Below are positions 29,073 to 37,147 of a DNA stretch of 64,000 nt, one piece after another. This DNA comes from Thalassomonas actiniarum. GTDB lineage: Bacteria; Pseudomonadota; Gammaproteobacteria; Enterobacterales; Alteromonadaceae. The notes under the pieces were generated by a model. That model had not been told where the DNA came from and searched no databases. It saw only the letters and a program-made list of their open reading frames with translations. How positions within the stretch are numbered: the stretch's first letter is position 1; each line of letters starts with the position of its first letter. The stretch spans positions 6,384,603 through 6,448,602 of the forward strand of contig NZ_CP059735.1 of NCBI RefSeq assembly GCF_000948975.2, written 5' to 3'. The translations under genes and the position numbers were made by a program.

Positions 29073-29930
29073 TTAACGCTGGCGGATCACCCCTTCCTGC
29101 ATAGTGGACGCCACCAATTCTCCCTGGCGGTTAAAGATCTGTCCTTTCACTAACCCACGGCCGTTGCTGGCCGACGGGCTTTGCATGTCATAAAGCAGCC
29201 AGTCATCAAACCGGAACGGGCGATGGAACCACATGGCATGATCTATGGTTGCAATCTGAAAATCAGGCTGCCAATGGCTGACGCCGTGGGGAAATAAGGC
29301 GGTGGGTAAAAAATGAAAATCGGACGCATAAGCCAGCATATAGGTATGAATGCGCAAGTCGTCCGGCATAGGGCCGCTGGTTTTGATCCATACCGGGGAG
29401 CTGCTGTCGGCTTTTTCCGGCTTCAGCCAGTTATAGGGATGTACCGGCCTGATCTCTATCGGTTTCTCTGCCAAAAACAGTCCGCGGATAGGCTCAGGGA
29501 TCGCCAGCTGATGCTGATGAATAAAATCACCGTATGAAGCAAGCCCTTCCGGGCCCGGCACCTGGGGCATCACATCCTGGTGGTCAAAACCGTTTTCACT
29601 GAGCTGGAAGGAAGCCGTCATATAAAAAATGGCTTTACCGTTTTGGATCGCCTTGACCCGGCGGGTACTGAAACTGGCGCCGTCGCGGATATTTTCAACT
29701 TCATACAGCACAGGTTTTTTTGCATCACCCGGACGCAGGAAATACGAATGCAGGGAGTGCACAAAACGATCGGCGGCCACCGTTTCCTGTGCTGCCGACA
29801 ATGCCTGCCCCATCACCTGGCCGCCAAACAGGGCGCGAAATCCCAGATCCTGGCTTTGCCCGCGATACCATCCCTGCTCTATGACTTCCAACTTTAACAA
29901 TGCCAGTAAATCATCTAATACCTGACTCAT
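29073..29930 (-). CDS. tesB: Acyl-CoA thioesterase II (TesB)
   Basis: Hydrolyses a wide range of acyl-CoA esters to free fatty acid and CoA. 285 residues, a double-hotdog protein as in E. coli TesB (286). Typical segments are GLRALFGGQVMGQAL-like (FRALFGGQVMGQALSAAQ), VHSLHSYFLRPGD, and the C-terminal IATIDHAMWFHRPFRFDDWL with the catalytic Asp region, then GRGLVKGQIF. Monocistronic, with a separate promoter region upstream. Confidence 0.95.
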   Translation of the reverse strand: MSQVLDDLLALLKLEVIEQGWYRGQSQDLGFRALFGGQVMGQALSAAQETVAADRFVHSLHSYFLRPGDAKKPVLYEVENIRDGASFSTRRVKAIQNGKAIFYMTASFQLSENGFDHQDVMPQVPGPEGLASYGDFIHQHQLAIPEPIRGLFLAEKPIEIRPVHPYNWLKPEKADSSSPVWIKTSGPMPDDLRIHTYMLAYASDFHFLPTALFPHGVSHWQPDFQIATIDHAMWFHRPFRFDDWLLYDMQSPSASNGRGLVKGQIFNRQGELVASTMQEGVIRQR

Positions 29931-30148
29931 ATCAGTTCACATAGTTGTTCAAACGATAAGTTATTATACGTAGCGACATAACAGATACCAAATAGATTCC
30001 TTTGCCCGTTATCGGCAAACCGGCTCAGGCTAAGATTACCGGCTTGTAGAATTATCAGACAATTTGTTATACTGGGCTTATCTTCGGGCTAATTTTACTC
30101 GTTGTCTGATATAAAATAAGTAAGCGCTAAACACCAATGGAGAAGTAC

Positions 30149-30400
30149 GTGCAGGAATTCGCAAGGGATACATTATTAGAAAGAAGACATCACTCCCCTG
30201 ATAAGTCAATGCTGTGGGACAAGCTGACCTTAGCGCAGAAGTTTGCCGCCAGCAGCCTGACCCAATTCGGCTATGATCTGGCTTTTATCCGCTGCAGCCG
30301 TGCCGGCAACCTGGCGGTACTCATGTGTAACCGGGAGGCTGCCACCATCACCGCCGACGGCGATATCGATACCCGGCCAAAGATCACTATCCGGACTTAA
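30149..30400 (+). CDS. Small conserved-looking hypothetical protein
   Basis: 83 residues from a GTG at 30149, chosen because GGAG lies exactly six bases before it; an in-frame ATG at 30137 would overlap that ribosome site and lacks its own. The product is soluble, with a predicted alpha-beta mix around LTLAQKFAASSLTQFGYDL and a strand-rich end. A TTGTAG/TATACT promoter pair with an 18-base gap ends near 30074. Codon use is like its neighbours. No family recognised; function unknown. Confidence 0.72.
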   Translation: MQEFARDTLLERRHHSPDKSMLWDKLTLAQKFAASSLTQFGYDLAFIRCSRAGNLAVLMCNREAATITADGDIDTRPKITIRT

Positions 30401-30420
30401 CCAAGCCCTCTAAAAAGGTC

Positions 30421-30960
30421 TTACCTTTCCTGCTCCTGGGGCTCTGCGGTTTTCTCGCTGAGACGATCAAGCAACTGGTTGTTTTGTTCATATAACAGCG
30501 CCTCTACCAAAGAGATAAAACCATTAAGGTTATTACCCGACCACATGCGTTTGACATGGGACTCGCAGCCGGCAATAAAAGTAGTAAATTCCTTATAAGA
30601 ATGCTTTTTCTGACTTTCGTAACACTTCTGGGTAATGGCCTTCAATTGCGCCTTACCTTTCATAGACTCCCGGAAAATAAGCGAGTAATTTTTAATTAGC
30701 GGGCTAATGATCAGCAGTTGCCTGTCGTCCCCTTCCAGCTGGGCCAGCCTGTCCTTAATGGTTTGCAGCCTGTGCTGGGAAAACTCTTCATACCGGGTCG
30801 ACACCTGCAATAAAACTTCTACCAGGGATTTATTTTCTTTTTGGGCATTGCTGGCATCACGCTTGGCCAACCGCAACTCCTGCTGCAACTTTTCAGCACG
30901 AAAGAAAAAATAAACACTTACCAAGACAAAGATAAGCAATAAAGACAGAACAAAAATCAT
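30421..30960 (-). CDS. Membrane-anchored coiled-coil hypothetical protein
   Basis: 179 residues. An N-terminal hydrophobic helix (about residues 2-20) is followed by charged coiled-coil sequence (about 24-75, AEKLQQELRLAKRDASNAQ) and a helical C-terminal domain with two cysteines (around residues 108 and 130). It starts 13 bases after the TPR/GGDEF-like gene on the same strand, so the two are probably cotranscribed. No named family recognised. Confidence 0.82.
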   Translation of the reverse strand: MIFVLSLLLIFVLVSVYFFFRAEKLQQELRLAKRDASNAQKENKSLVEVLLQVSTRYEEFSQHRLQTIKDRLAQLEGDDRQLLIISPLIKNYSLIFRESMKGKAQLKAITQKCYESQKKHSYKEFTTFIAGCESHVKRMWSGNNLNGFISLVEALLYEQNNQLLDRLSEKTAEPQEQER

Positions 30961-30973
30961 ATTTTACAACCTG

Positions 30974-32821
30974 TTACGACAAAGACTTATTTCCCATAGA
31001 GTCAGTTAATTTCGCCAGAAACACATAGGGATCTATGTCCTGAACACTTGGCACATCATAAGAGAAGGTAATGTTAACTGAAAACTCACCTAAATTGGCA
31101 AAAAAACGTACTTTAATTGATTCCGTCAACTTACGTAATTTTTCTTCCACTTCTTGCCCGCTTTGATGGGGGCACAAGAGCAAATATTCTCCTTCATCCA
31201 GCATACCCGCCCGATCAAATTCCCCGGAATATTCATTGACTAAAGTCGCGACCGTTTTAGTCACTTCCATCAATATTTTTTTGTTAAAACGAAAGCTCAG
31301 CTCTTTCCAATTATTAATGGATAAATAACCTACCGTCAGCGGGTATTCATATTTACGCGCCATTTTATAAGCCAGCTGGTAAATCTGTTTGATCTTCACC
31401 GGGCTCGCCAGTACATCCGATGCCTGCTCAACTTCGTCATACGCCAGGTTCAGCTTTTTCGCCCGGTATTTTAGCCAGCCAGCAAGTAAAAACAGCATCA
31501 ACAGGATCACCAGCACCGCCAAAATCATAATAATTTTTTGCTGTATCTGGTACTTTTCAGAAAAACTGGCATGCAGGGCATTTTTTTCTACCAGCTTAGC
31601 CGCCAGCTGTTTGCTTTTCTCACTGGTCAGTAACGCCGGCCCTTCAAGTGCCGGTAAAGGTTTATTCAAGAGAAATTGCTCATGAAGCTCGGTATAGGTA
31701 AGCAAAGCGTGCAGGGCCCGGGGAATATCCTGTTGCCCCCGGTACATGGCCGACAATAACGGATATAAATCGATATGCTCCCGGGCCAGCTCCATATTTT
31801 CCGCCAGCTTTTCCGCCCGCAGCAAATATGGGTAGGCAGACGCAGGTCCCCGGCGTTCCTGACGGGTTTTCGCTAAGGCGATCAATGTGGTCAGGTAGGG
31901 GCTTTTCAGGTTTTCCCCTTTAAATAAATTTTCCGCTGTCACCAGCGCCTTGTCCGCCTCACCATAGGCTCCCTGGGCGAATAGCACCTGTCCCAATCCC
32001 AACTGCGCATAACCGACTAAAATCACGGCGGATTTTTCTTCGGCAAAAGTTTTCGCCTCCCAGAAGGCATGATAGGCATCATCGAGTTTGCCGCTAAACC
32101 GGTAAGCCTGCGCCAACTGTAGATAGGTTTGTTCTATATTCTTTTTTTTCGATAAATCAAAGCGCATTTTTAAAATAGCTTGCTGCATGCTTAACGCACT
32201 TTGATAATCATGCAGGTAAAAGCGGGTTTGTGCCAGCAACTGTAATAACTCCAGGGTTTGGGAAAGCTCCTGATGCCTGGCCAAAAGCTGATCCACCTGG
32301 TGCAGATCCGACAGCGCCTGTTCGGCATAATTTAACAGGGCATTACTCATCGCCCGATAGGCCAGCGCCATCAGCCGGTACTTCATCGCCTGTGCCCCAT
32401 CGGCCAACACTAACATTTCAGCGGCGATATCAAATACCCGCTGAAAATTGCCCCTGGCAAAATGGCCTTTTGCCACCTTAAGCAAAAGATCTAACCGCAG
32501 GGATGGCTCAATGATGTTGATTGTCAGGCCGTCTTGGGCAAATTGCATGGCACCGACTAAGTCCCCTTTACTGGCTGCGGCATCCGCAAGCAGGGCAAAG
32601 ACTTTAGCCAGGGTATTGCTGCTGTAATACTGCCGGTTCTGTACCACCTGACTCGACAAGCTGACCACGGCCTCATAAGGTAAGTTTTCGTCCTGGCGCA
32701 AATAATAATCTTCTACCCGGGTTATATTTTCCTCTATCGCTAAATATTCTTGTGTTTGCTGATGTGCCGACACAGGCAGGCCGATCAAACTAAAAAGAAT
32801 AATCAAAGAGCACAACTTCAT
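30974..32821 (-). CDS. TPR-repeat membrane protein with degenerate GGDEF-like domain
   Basis: 615 residues. A signal peptide (MKLCSLIILFSLIGLPVSA) precedes a long helical-repeat periplasmic region with TPR-like units (about 60-400). One membrane helix follows (MILAVLVILLMLFLLAGWL, about 424-443), then a cytoplasmic domain of about 150 residues resembling GGDEF. The signature position reads DEGEY (542-546) instead of GGDEF, and the metal-binding aspartate pattern is missing, so cyclase activity is unlikely. This is the layout of the many TPR-TM-GGDEF sensor cyclases in Alteromonadales; here the output domain may bind nucleotide or a partner instead. Confidence 0.82.
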   Translation of the reverse strand: MKLCSLIILFSLIGLPVSAHQQTQEYLAIEENITRVEDYYLRQDENLPYEAVVSLSSQVVQNRQYYSSNTLAKVFALLADAAASKGDLVGAMQFAQDGLTINIIEPSLRLDLLLKVAKGHFARGNFQRVFDIAAEMLVLADGAQAMKYRLMALAYRAMSNALLNYAEQALSDLHQVDQLLARHQELSQTLELLQLLAQTRFYLHDYQSALSMQQAILKMRFDLSKKKNIEQTYLQLAQAYRFSGKLDDAYHAFWEAKTFAEEKSAVILVGYAQLGLGQVLFAQGAYGEADKALVTAENLFKGENLKSPYLTTLIALAKTRQERRGPASAYPYLLRAEKLAENMELAREHIDLYPLLSAMYRGQQDIPRALHALLTYTELHEQFLLNKPLPALEGPALLTSEKSKQLAAKLVEKNALHASFSEKYQIQQKIIMILAVLVILLMLFLLAGWLKYRAKKLNLAYDEVEQASDVLASPVKIKQIYQLAYKMARKYEYPLTVGYLSINNWKELSFRFNKKILMEVTKTVATLVNEYSGEFDRAGMLDEGEYLLLCPHQSGQEVEEKLRKLTESIKVRFFANLGEFSVNITFSYDVPSVQDIDPYVFLAKLTDSMGNKSLS

Positions 32822-33054
32822 CTGTGGTAATCACTCCATTTTTCTGCGCTGAATAAACACCGCAAAAATTAATGCTCGTCGGGCGGGTCATGGTTTATCC
32901 CCATAATATACCCTGAAAATATACCGGGTGAACAGGAAAAGCCGGTGTTGATTTTACTTTAAAGAAACAGAAAGCCACCTGCCGGACAGTAGGCATTAAA
33001 ACAACACAAAATCAAAAACTTAAGAAAGATTTGCTTGTGTGTGAATAATTTTGG

Positions 33055-33082
33055 TTTACATCTGAAATGTCGGCCTTATAAT
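33055..33082 (+). promoter_or_regulatory. Strong sigma-70 promoter ahead of the c-di-GMP riboswitch
   Basis: TTTACA and a perfect TATAAT are separated by 16 bases. The predicted start, near 33089, lies just before the aptamer. Upstream sequence 32822-33054 is A+T rich with no gene. Confidence 0.75.
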
Positions 33083-33093
33083 GTTGGGTGAGC

Positions 33094-33190
33094 TGAAAAA
33101 GCTTGATAAAGGCAAACCTGGTGAAAATCAGGGACGCAAAGTTACCGGCCTAAGGGGAAACCTAGGGTAGCGGAACCACCGGGTTTATAC
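33094..33190 (+). ncRNA. GEMM-I cyclic-di-GMP riboswitch aptamer
   Basis: The conserved GEMM-I elements occur in order: AAAGGCAAACC, a P2 hairpin with a GAAA loop (CTGGTGAAAATCAG), GGGACGCAAAG, CCGGCCTAAGG, a second hairpin, and GGTAGCGG. It lies between a strong promoter and a GGDEF gene. Downstream, CGGTAACTTTGC (33247-33258) is the perfect 12-base complement of aptamer bases GCAAAGTTACCG (33136-33147), followed by a T-rich stretch near 33270-33276. This gives a ready alternative fold that destroys the ligand site. Whether ligand turns expression on or off cannot be decided from sequence alone. Confidence 0.9.
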
Positions 33191-33565
33191 GCTGAATAGA
33201 GATATAGTGGGGGCTTATCTTTATTGATCGCTTTCGGTTGTTCCCACGGTAACTTTGCTGGCCTTCCCTCTTTTTTATCCGACATACTTCCCCGTAATTT
33301 TATCCGTTTTTTTGTTAACTTTCAGACTTTTGCCATCTTTACAATTTAACGGTAGACCTTCTTCCTGTTTTACAGGAGAATAACCGCTATTCTCAGGCAA
33401 GTGATAACAAGCGTTATAAATTAGAGACCATCAAAGGCGAGTAATTTTTTCGTTTGCAATTAACAAGCAAAACGTATCAGCAGCGCCCCTGGCTTGTGGT
33501 TTAATTCATGCCCGCTTAACAGCAAAGAACAGCCCGGCAGAAGCATAATAAAAAGAGGTAACGTG

Positions 33566-34582
33566 GTGAAACACCATGATTCCATAAAACAAGCGAATCA
33601 AAAAATGAACCGGGCCATAGCACAACTTCAGCAATGGCAACTGCCCGCCACGCCGGTCAATTATGCCGTGGGTTATGATTATGTCGATGGCAAAAACGCC
33701 CCTTTGATCGCCGCAATAAAGCGCCGCCTAAGCCGGCATAAACGCCTCGACGCTTTTTTTATCGAAGAAAGCTATCGCCAGTACATTCTCGGGCAGAGCA
33801 AATTCCGGGAAGAGATAGTTACAGACCTTGACAATATCGCAGCCGATCTCGGTCAAAACTGCCAGCGCTCCTGTGCCAGTACCAGCCGTTTTATCGGCGA
33901 GCTGGAAAGCGGGGTCGAAGCAATAACCTCAGCAGATCAGGCCAAATCTGCCCGGGCACTGCAGCAGCTACTCAAAAGCGCCACGGCATTAAAACAACAA
34001 CAGCGTCAGCTGCTAAAAAAATTGAAAAAGTCTCAGCAGCAAACCGCGGTTTTACTGGATGAACTCGAGGAAGTGCGGCAGGAAGTTTATCTGGATCCCT
34101 TAACCGGCCTGTTTAATACCAAAGCCATGGCCCAACACCTGGAATTGTGGTTTAAAGAAATCCCCGACAGGAAAATAGCGGCCATCGCCATTAATATCGA
34201 CCATTTTTTCCAGTACAGCGATAATTTCGGCCCGCTGATCAGCGATGTCATCCTGTCAAAAATCGCCACCAAAATCAGCAGTTATGTCGATAAAAGCGGC
34301 TTACCCGTGCGCAGCGGCGGTGATGAATTTGTGATCTTATTGCCGGATATCAACAGCACGGCCGCCAAAGAGATCGCCGAGAAAATCCGCCAGGGCATAG
34401 AAAAGTTACGTTTTATCAGCAGCCAGACCGGCACCCGGCTGCCAAAAACCACGATTTCACTGGGGATCAGTGAAATGACGGCCCCCGAGCCGGTACAGCA
34501 GGTCTTAATGCGAAGCCGCAAGGCGGTCACCAGGGCACAAAAAGACGGCCGCAACCGGGTGGCCACAGCCCAGGAAAATTAA
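33566..34582 (+). CDS. GGDEF-domain diguanylate cyclase under riboswitch control
   Basis: 338 residues from the second of two adjacent GTG codons, which has AGAGG at a seven-base spacing; the frame is open further upstream but lacks a ribosome site there. The N-terminal 170 residues are helical, with a coiled coil around 125-175. The GGDEF domain follows DPLTGLFNTKAM and carries an intact RSGGDEFVILLPD (signature 251-255). The usual inhibitory RxxD site before the signature is absent (VDKSGLPVRS), so product inhibition may be replaced by the upstream c-di-GMP riboswitch. No transmembrane segment; a soluble enzyme making c-di-GMP from GTP is expected. Confidence 0.92.
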   Translation: MKHHDSIKQANQKMNRAIAQLQQWQLPATPVNYAVGYDYVDGKNAPLIAAIKRRLSRHKRLDAFFIEESYRQYILGQSKFREEIVTDLDNIAADLGQNCQRSCASTSRFIGELESGVEAITSADQAKSARALQQLLKSATALKQQQRQLLKKLKKSQQQTAVLLDELEEVRQEVYLDPLTGLFNTKAMAQHLELWFKEIPDRKIAAIAINIDHFFQYSDNFGPLISDVILSKIATKISSYVDKSGLPVRSGGDEFVILLPDINSTAAKEIAEKIRQGIEKLRFISSQTGTRLPKTTISLGISEMTAPEPVQQVLMRSRKAVTRAQKDGRNRVATAQEN

Positions 34583-34596
34583 CTTTACCGCTTCAC

Positions 34597-34917
34597 TCAG
34601 GACAATTCCTGCACCAGCAGCTGATACATTTCTGTCAATAAGGCGTGATCTTCGCCGCTTTCGGCTTCGAGCCAGCAGGACTGGCTATTGGTTTCAAAAT
34701 AAAGAATATAACAGACATCGCGCCAGTAAAAATGAACATCCTCCCGGTCCGCACCAACCACAGTATTTTTGGGTGATACCTGCCCCAAGGCTACTAATAT
34801 CAACTCAGTTAATACCGCAATATCTTCCTGGTACCAGTATGGATTGAAAACCAGGGTGATCATCTGCTGATCGACTAATTGTATATTGGCCGGTAAGTAC
34901 GAACTGGTTTGCGGCAT
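34597..34917 (-). CDS. Small hypothetical protein (possibly DUF3630-like)
   Basis: 106-residue soluble protein, acidic, with several tryptophans and tyrosines (FNPYWYQED, HFYWRDVCYILYF, SCWLEAES). Length and composition recall the DUF3630 family of Vibrio and relatives, but this is from memory and unverified. It is convergent with the diguanylate cyclase gene (14-base gap) and divergent from selO. No function can be assigned. Confidence 0.75.
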   Translation of the reverse strand: MPQTSSYLPANIQLVDQQMITLVFNPYWYQEDIAVLTELILVALGQVSPKNTVVGADREDVHFYWRDVCYILYFETNSQSCWLEAESGEDHALLTEMYQLLVQELS

Positions 34918-35062
34918 AAGGGCTCCGGGAAAATATCGAACATAATGACGGCAATATTACTCTGCTTTAGCAAAAGAATAAATCACATCCGGTTATTACG
35001 TTTCTCTTATCAGGACATGGTAAGATAACCAGAGTTCCCGCTCAGTAACAGCCAAAACCAAG

Positions 35063-36553
35063 ATGAAATTTTCCAATAGCTACAGCCAGCTCGACAATGT
35101 ATTTTATCAACGCACTTCCCCCGCCCAGGTATCCAGGCCACAACTCTTGCTGTGGAATCAGGAACTGGCAGATCAGCTACTGTTAACCGGGGACTTTTGC
35201 CGGGATAAAGCTTTATTGGCCCAGTATTTCTCCGGCAACCGCATTTTGGAAGGTGCCGATCCGATAGCCCAGGCGTATGCCGGTCACCAGTTTGGCAGCT
35301 TTAATCCCCAACTGGGGGATGGTCGCGCCCATTTACTCGGCGAAGTGCTCAGCGATAACGGTTTGCGCTATGATATCCAGCTCAAAGGCTCGGGACAGAC
35401 ACGTTTTTCCCGCCAGGGGGACGGCAAATGCGCCATAGGCCCGGCGGTACGCGAATATATCATGAGTGAAGCCATGTATGCCCTCGGCGTCCCCAGCTCC
35501 CGCTGCCTGGCGGTGACGGCAACCGGCGATTTGGTTTTTCGGGAGACGGCCAAACCGGGGGCGGTTGTTACCCGGGTGGCCGCCAGCCACATCCGGGTCG
35601 GTACCTTTGAATATTTCGCCGCCCGGGGAGACCTCGAGTCGCTGGAAGCCTTAACCGGATTTGCCATTAATCGCCATTTTCCCGAAATAACCCTCAATAG
35701 CGATTTAGATCGCAGTCAGAGAGTACTGCACTTCCTCAGTGCAGTGATCGATAAGCAGATCACCTTGATCGTCAACTGGCTCAGGGTCGGCTTTATTCAC
35801 GGGGTGATGAATACCGACAATACCGCGATTTCCGGGGAAACCATAGATTTTGGCCCCTGTGCCATGATGGGGATTTATCATCCTGGAACGGTTTTCAGCT
35901 CTATCGATACCCGGGGCCGATATGCCTTTGGCAATCAGGCGGCTATCGGCCAATGGAATATGGCACGACTGGCGGAAGCCCTGCTGCCCCTGATAGATGA
36001 GATCCCGGAAAAAGCCGTAGCTTTGGCAGAGCCGCTGATCCGGCAATTTTCCCGGGATTTCGAACAGGCATATCAGTTGATGTTAGCCAACAAGCTGGGC
36101 ATGGCGAGCCTTACCGCGCAAAGCAACGAACAGGCAGGCGGGCCGACCGCTTCATTGGCCGAAGACTTGTTAGCCCAAATGCAGGAGCAGGAATTAGATT
36201 ATACCCAAACTTTTGCCAGACTGACCTTATCGCTGGAAAATGCTGAAGAAGCAGCAAAACTCAGTCACGAACTGGGTCCCTGGTACGGCAAATGGCGTAC
36301 TTTGCTGACTGATGAGGGCATAACGGCCGATACGGCAAAATCCCTAATGGCAGACACCAACCCTGTAGTGATCCCGAGAAACCACCATGTCGAGGCCATT
36401 TTAACGGAATACGAACAAAGCGGGGATAGCCGGGAGATTGACGATTTTCTCACCGTATTGCGTACTCCCTATAAGTTATTGCCGCAAACCCAAAAATTTC
36501 AGGATTTACCCGCCGACGGCGATCGTCATTATCGTACTTTCTGCGGTACTTGA
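35063..36553 (+). CDS. selO: Protein adenylyltransferase SelO (YdiU)
   Basis: Pseudokinase-fold enzyme that transfers AMP from ATP to Ser, Thr or Tyr of proteins, linked to redox stress. 496 residues (E. coli 478). Characteristic segments are YAGHQFGSFNPQLGDGRAHLLGE (split around residues 74-96), LKGSGQTRFSRQGDGKCAIG, SEAMYALGVPSSRCL, and GVMNTDNTAISGETIDFGP, where the DFG-like Asp lies. The C-terminal FCGT cysteine corresponds to the redox-active residue that is selenocysteine in animals. Confidence 0.95.
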   Translation: MKFSNSYSQLDNVFYQRTSPAQVSRPQLLLWNQELADQLLLTGDFCRDKALLAQYFSGNRILEGADPIAQAYAGHQFGSFNPQLGDGRAHLLGEVLSDNGLRYDIQLKGSGQTRFSRQGDGKCAIGPAVREYIMSEAMYALGVPSSRCLAVTATGDLVFRETAKPGAVVTRVAASHIRVGTFEYFAARGDLESLEALTGFAINRHFPEITLNSDLDRSQRVLHFLSAVIDKQITLIVNWLRVGFIHGVMNTDNTAISGETIDFGPCAMMGIYHPGTVFSSIDTRGRYAFGNQAAIGQWNMARLAEALLPLIDEIPEKAVALAEPLIRQFSRDFEQAYQLMLANKLGMASLTAQSNEQAGGPTASLAEDLLAQMQEQELDYTQTFARLTLSLENAEEAAKLSHELGPWYGKWRTLLTDEGITADTAKSLMADTNPVVIPRNHHVEAILTEYEQSGDSREIDDFLTVLRTPYKLLPQTQKFQDLPADGDRHYRTFCGT

Positions 36554-36669
36554 GCCACTGAAAAACACCGGTAGCAGGGGAGCAGAAAACAGTAAAGGAA
36601 TAAAAGTGCCACTTATGAATTTTTTTAACTTTTATTTGATTTGGAACCAATTTAATTCTAAAAAAATCA

Positions 36670-36698
36670 AGGACAGCTTAGCGCTTTTTACATATAAT
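36670..36698 (+). promoter_or_regulatory. Promoter of the cytochrome c gene
   Basis: A perfect TATAAT at 36693-36698 has AGGACA 17 bases upstream, about 45 bases before the start codon. Confidence 0.5.
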
Positions 36699-36746
36699 CG
36701 CCCCAGGCATAAATAAAACTTTACTCCTCAAAGAGAGATGAAAACT

Positions 36747-37049
36747 ATGAAAAAACTTACTCTTGCCGTTACGGCAATGGTTATGATGACGGCTCCGGCT
36801 TTTGCCGGTGGTGATGCGGCTAAAGGTAAAGCCAAAGCAGCTATGTGTGCGGCATGTCATGGTGCAGCCGGTATCTCAGCTATCCCTATGTACCCTAACT
36901 TAGCCGGTCAAAAAGAAGCTTACCTGGCCAAGCAACTGAAAGATTTCAAAAGCGGAGCCCGTAAAGATCCGGTAATGGCGCCTATGGCCATGCCGCTAAG
37001 TGATGATGACATCGCGAACCTTTCCGCTTACTTTGCCGGCTTAAAATAA
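36747..37049 (+). CDS. Periplasmic class I cytochrome c
   Basis: 100 residues from ATG 36747, preferred over the in-frame ATG at 36738 because GAGAG directly abuts the earlier codon but sits nine bases before this one. A signal peptide ends APAFA, the single haem site is CAACH, and the axial methionine is probably in the [12 protein letters not shown] segment. This is the small c4/c5/c553-like monohaem type that shuttles electrons to terminal oxidases. Monocistronic, with a strong terminator. Confidence 0.93.
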   Translation: MKKLTLAVTAMVMMTAPAFAGGDAAKGKAKAAMCAACHGAAGISAIPMYPNLAGQKEAYLAKQLKDFKSGARKDPVMAPMAMPLSDDDIANLSAYFAGLK

Positions 37050-37088
37050 GCCTCTGTTTATTTGAAAAACCAAGTACGAATTACCTAA

Positions 37089-37115
37089 AAAACGCTCATT
37101 GAGCGTTTTTTTTTT
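37089..37115 (+). terminator. Rho-independent terminator of the cytochrome c gene
   Basis: AAAACGCTC, ATT loop, GAGCGTT followed by a run of T: a compact strong terminator. Confidence 0.92.
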
Positions 37116-37147
37116 GCTTGTATTTTTATTCACACATACCAAGTCTG

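Noticed and set aside
36438-36716. 92-residue plus-strand frame after selO
   Set aside because: Mostly overlaps the selO 3' end in another frame and runs through the cytochrome promoter region.
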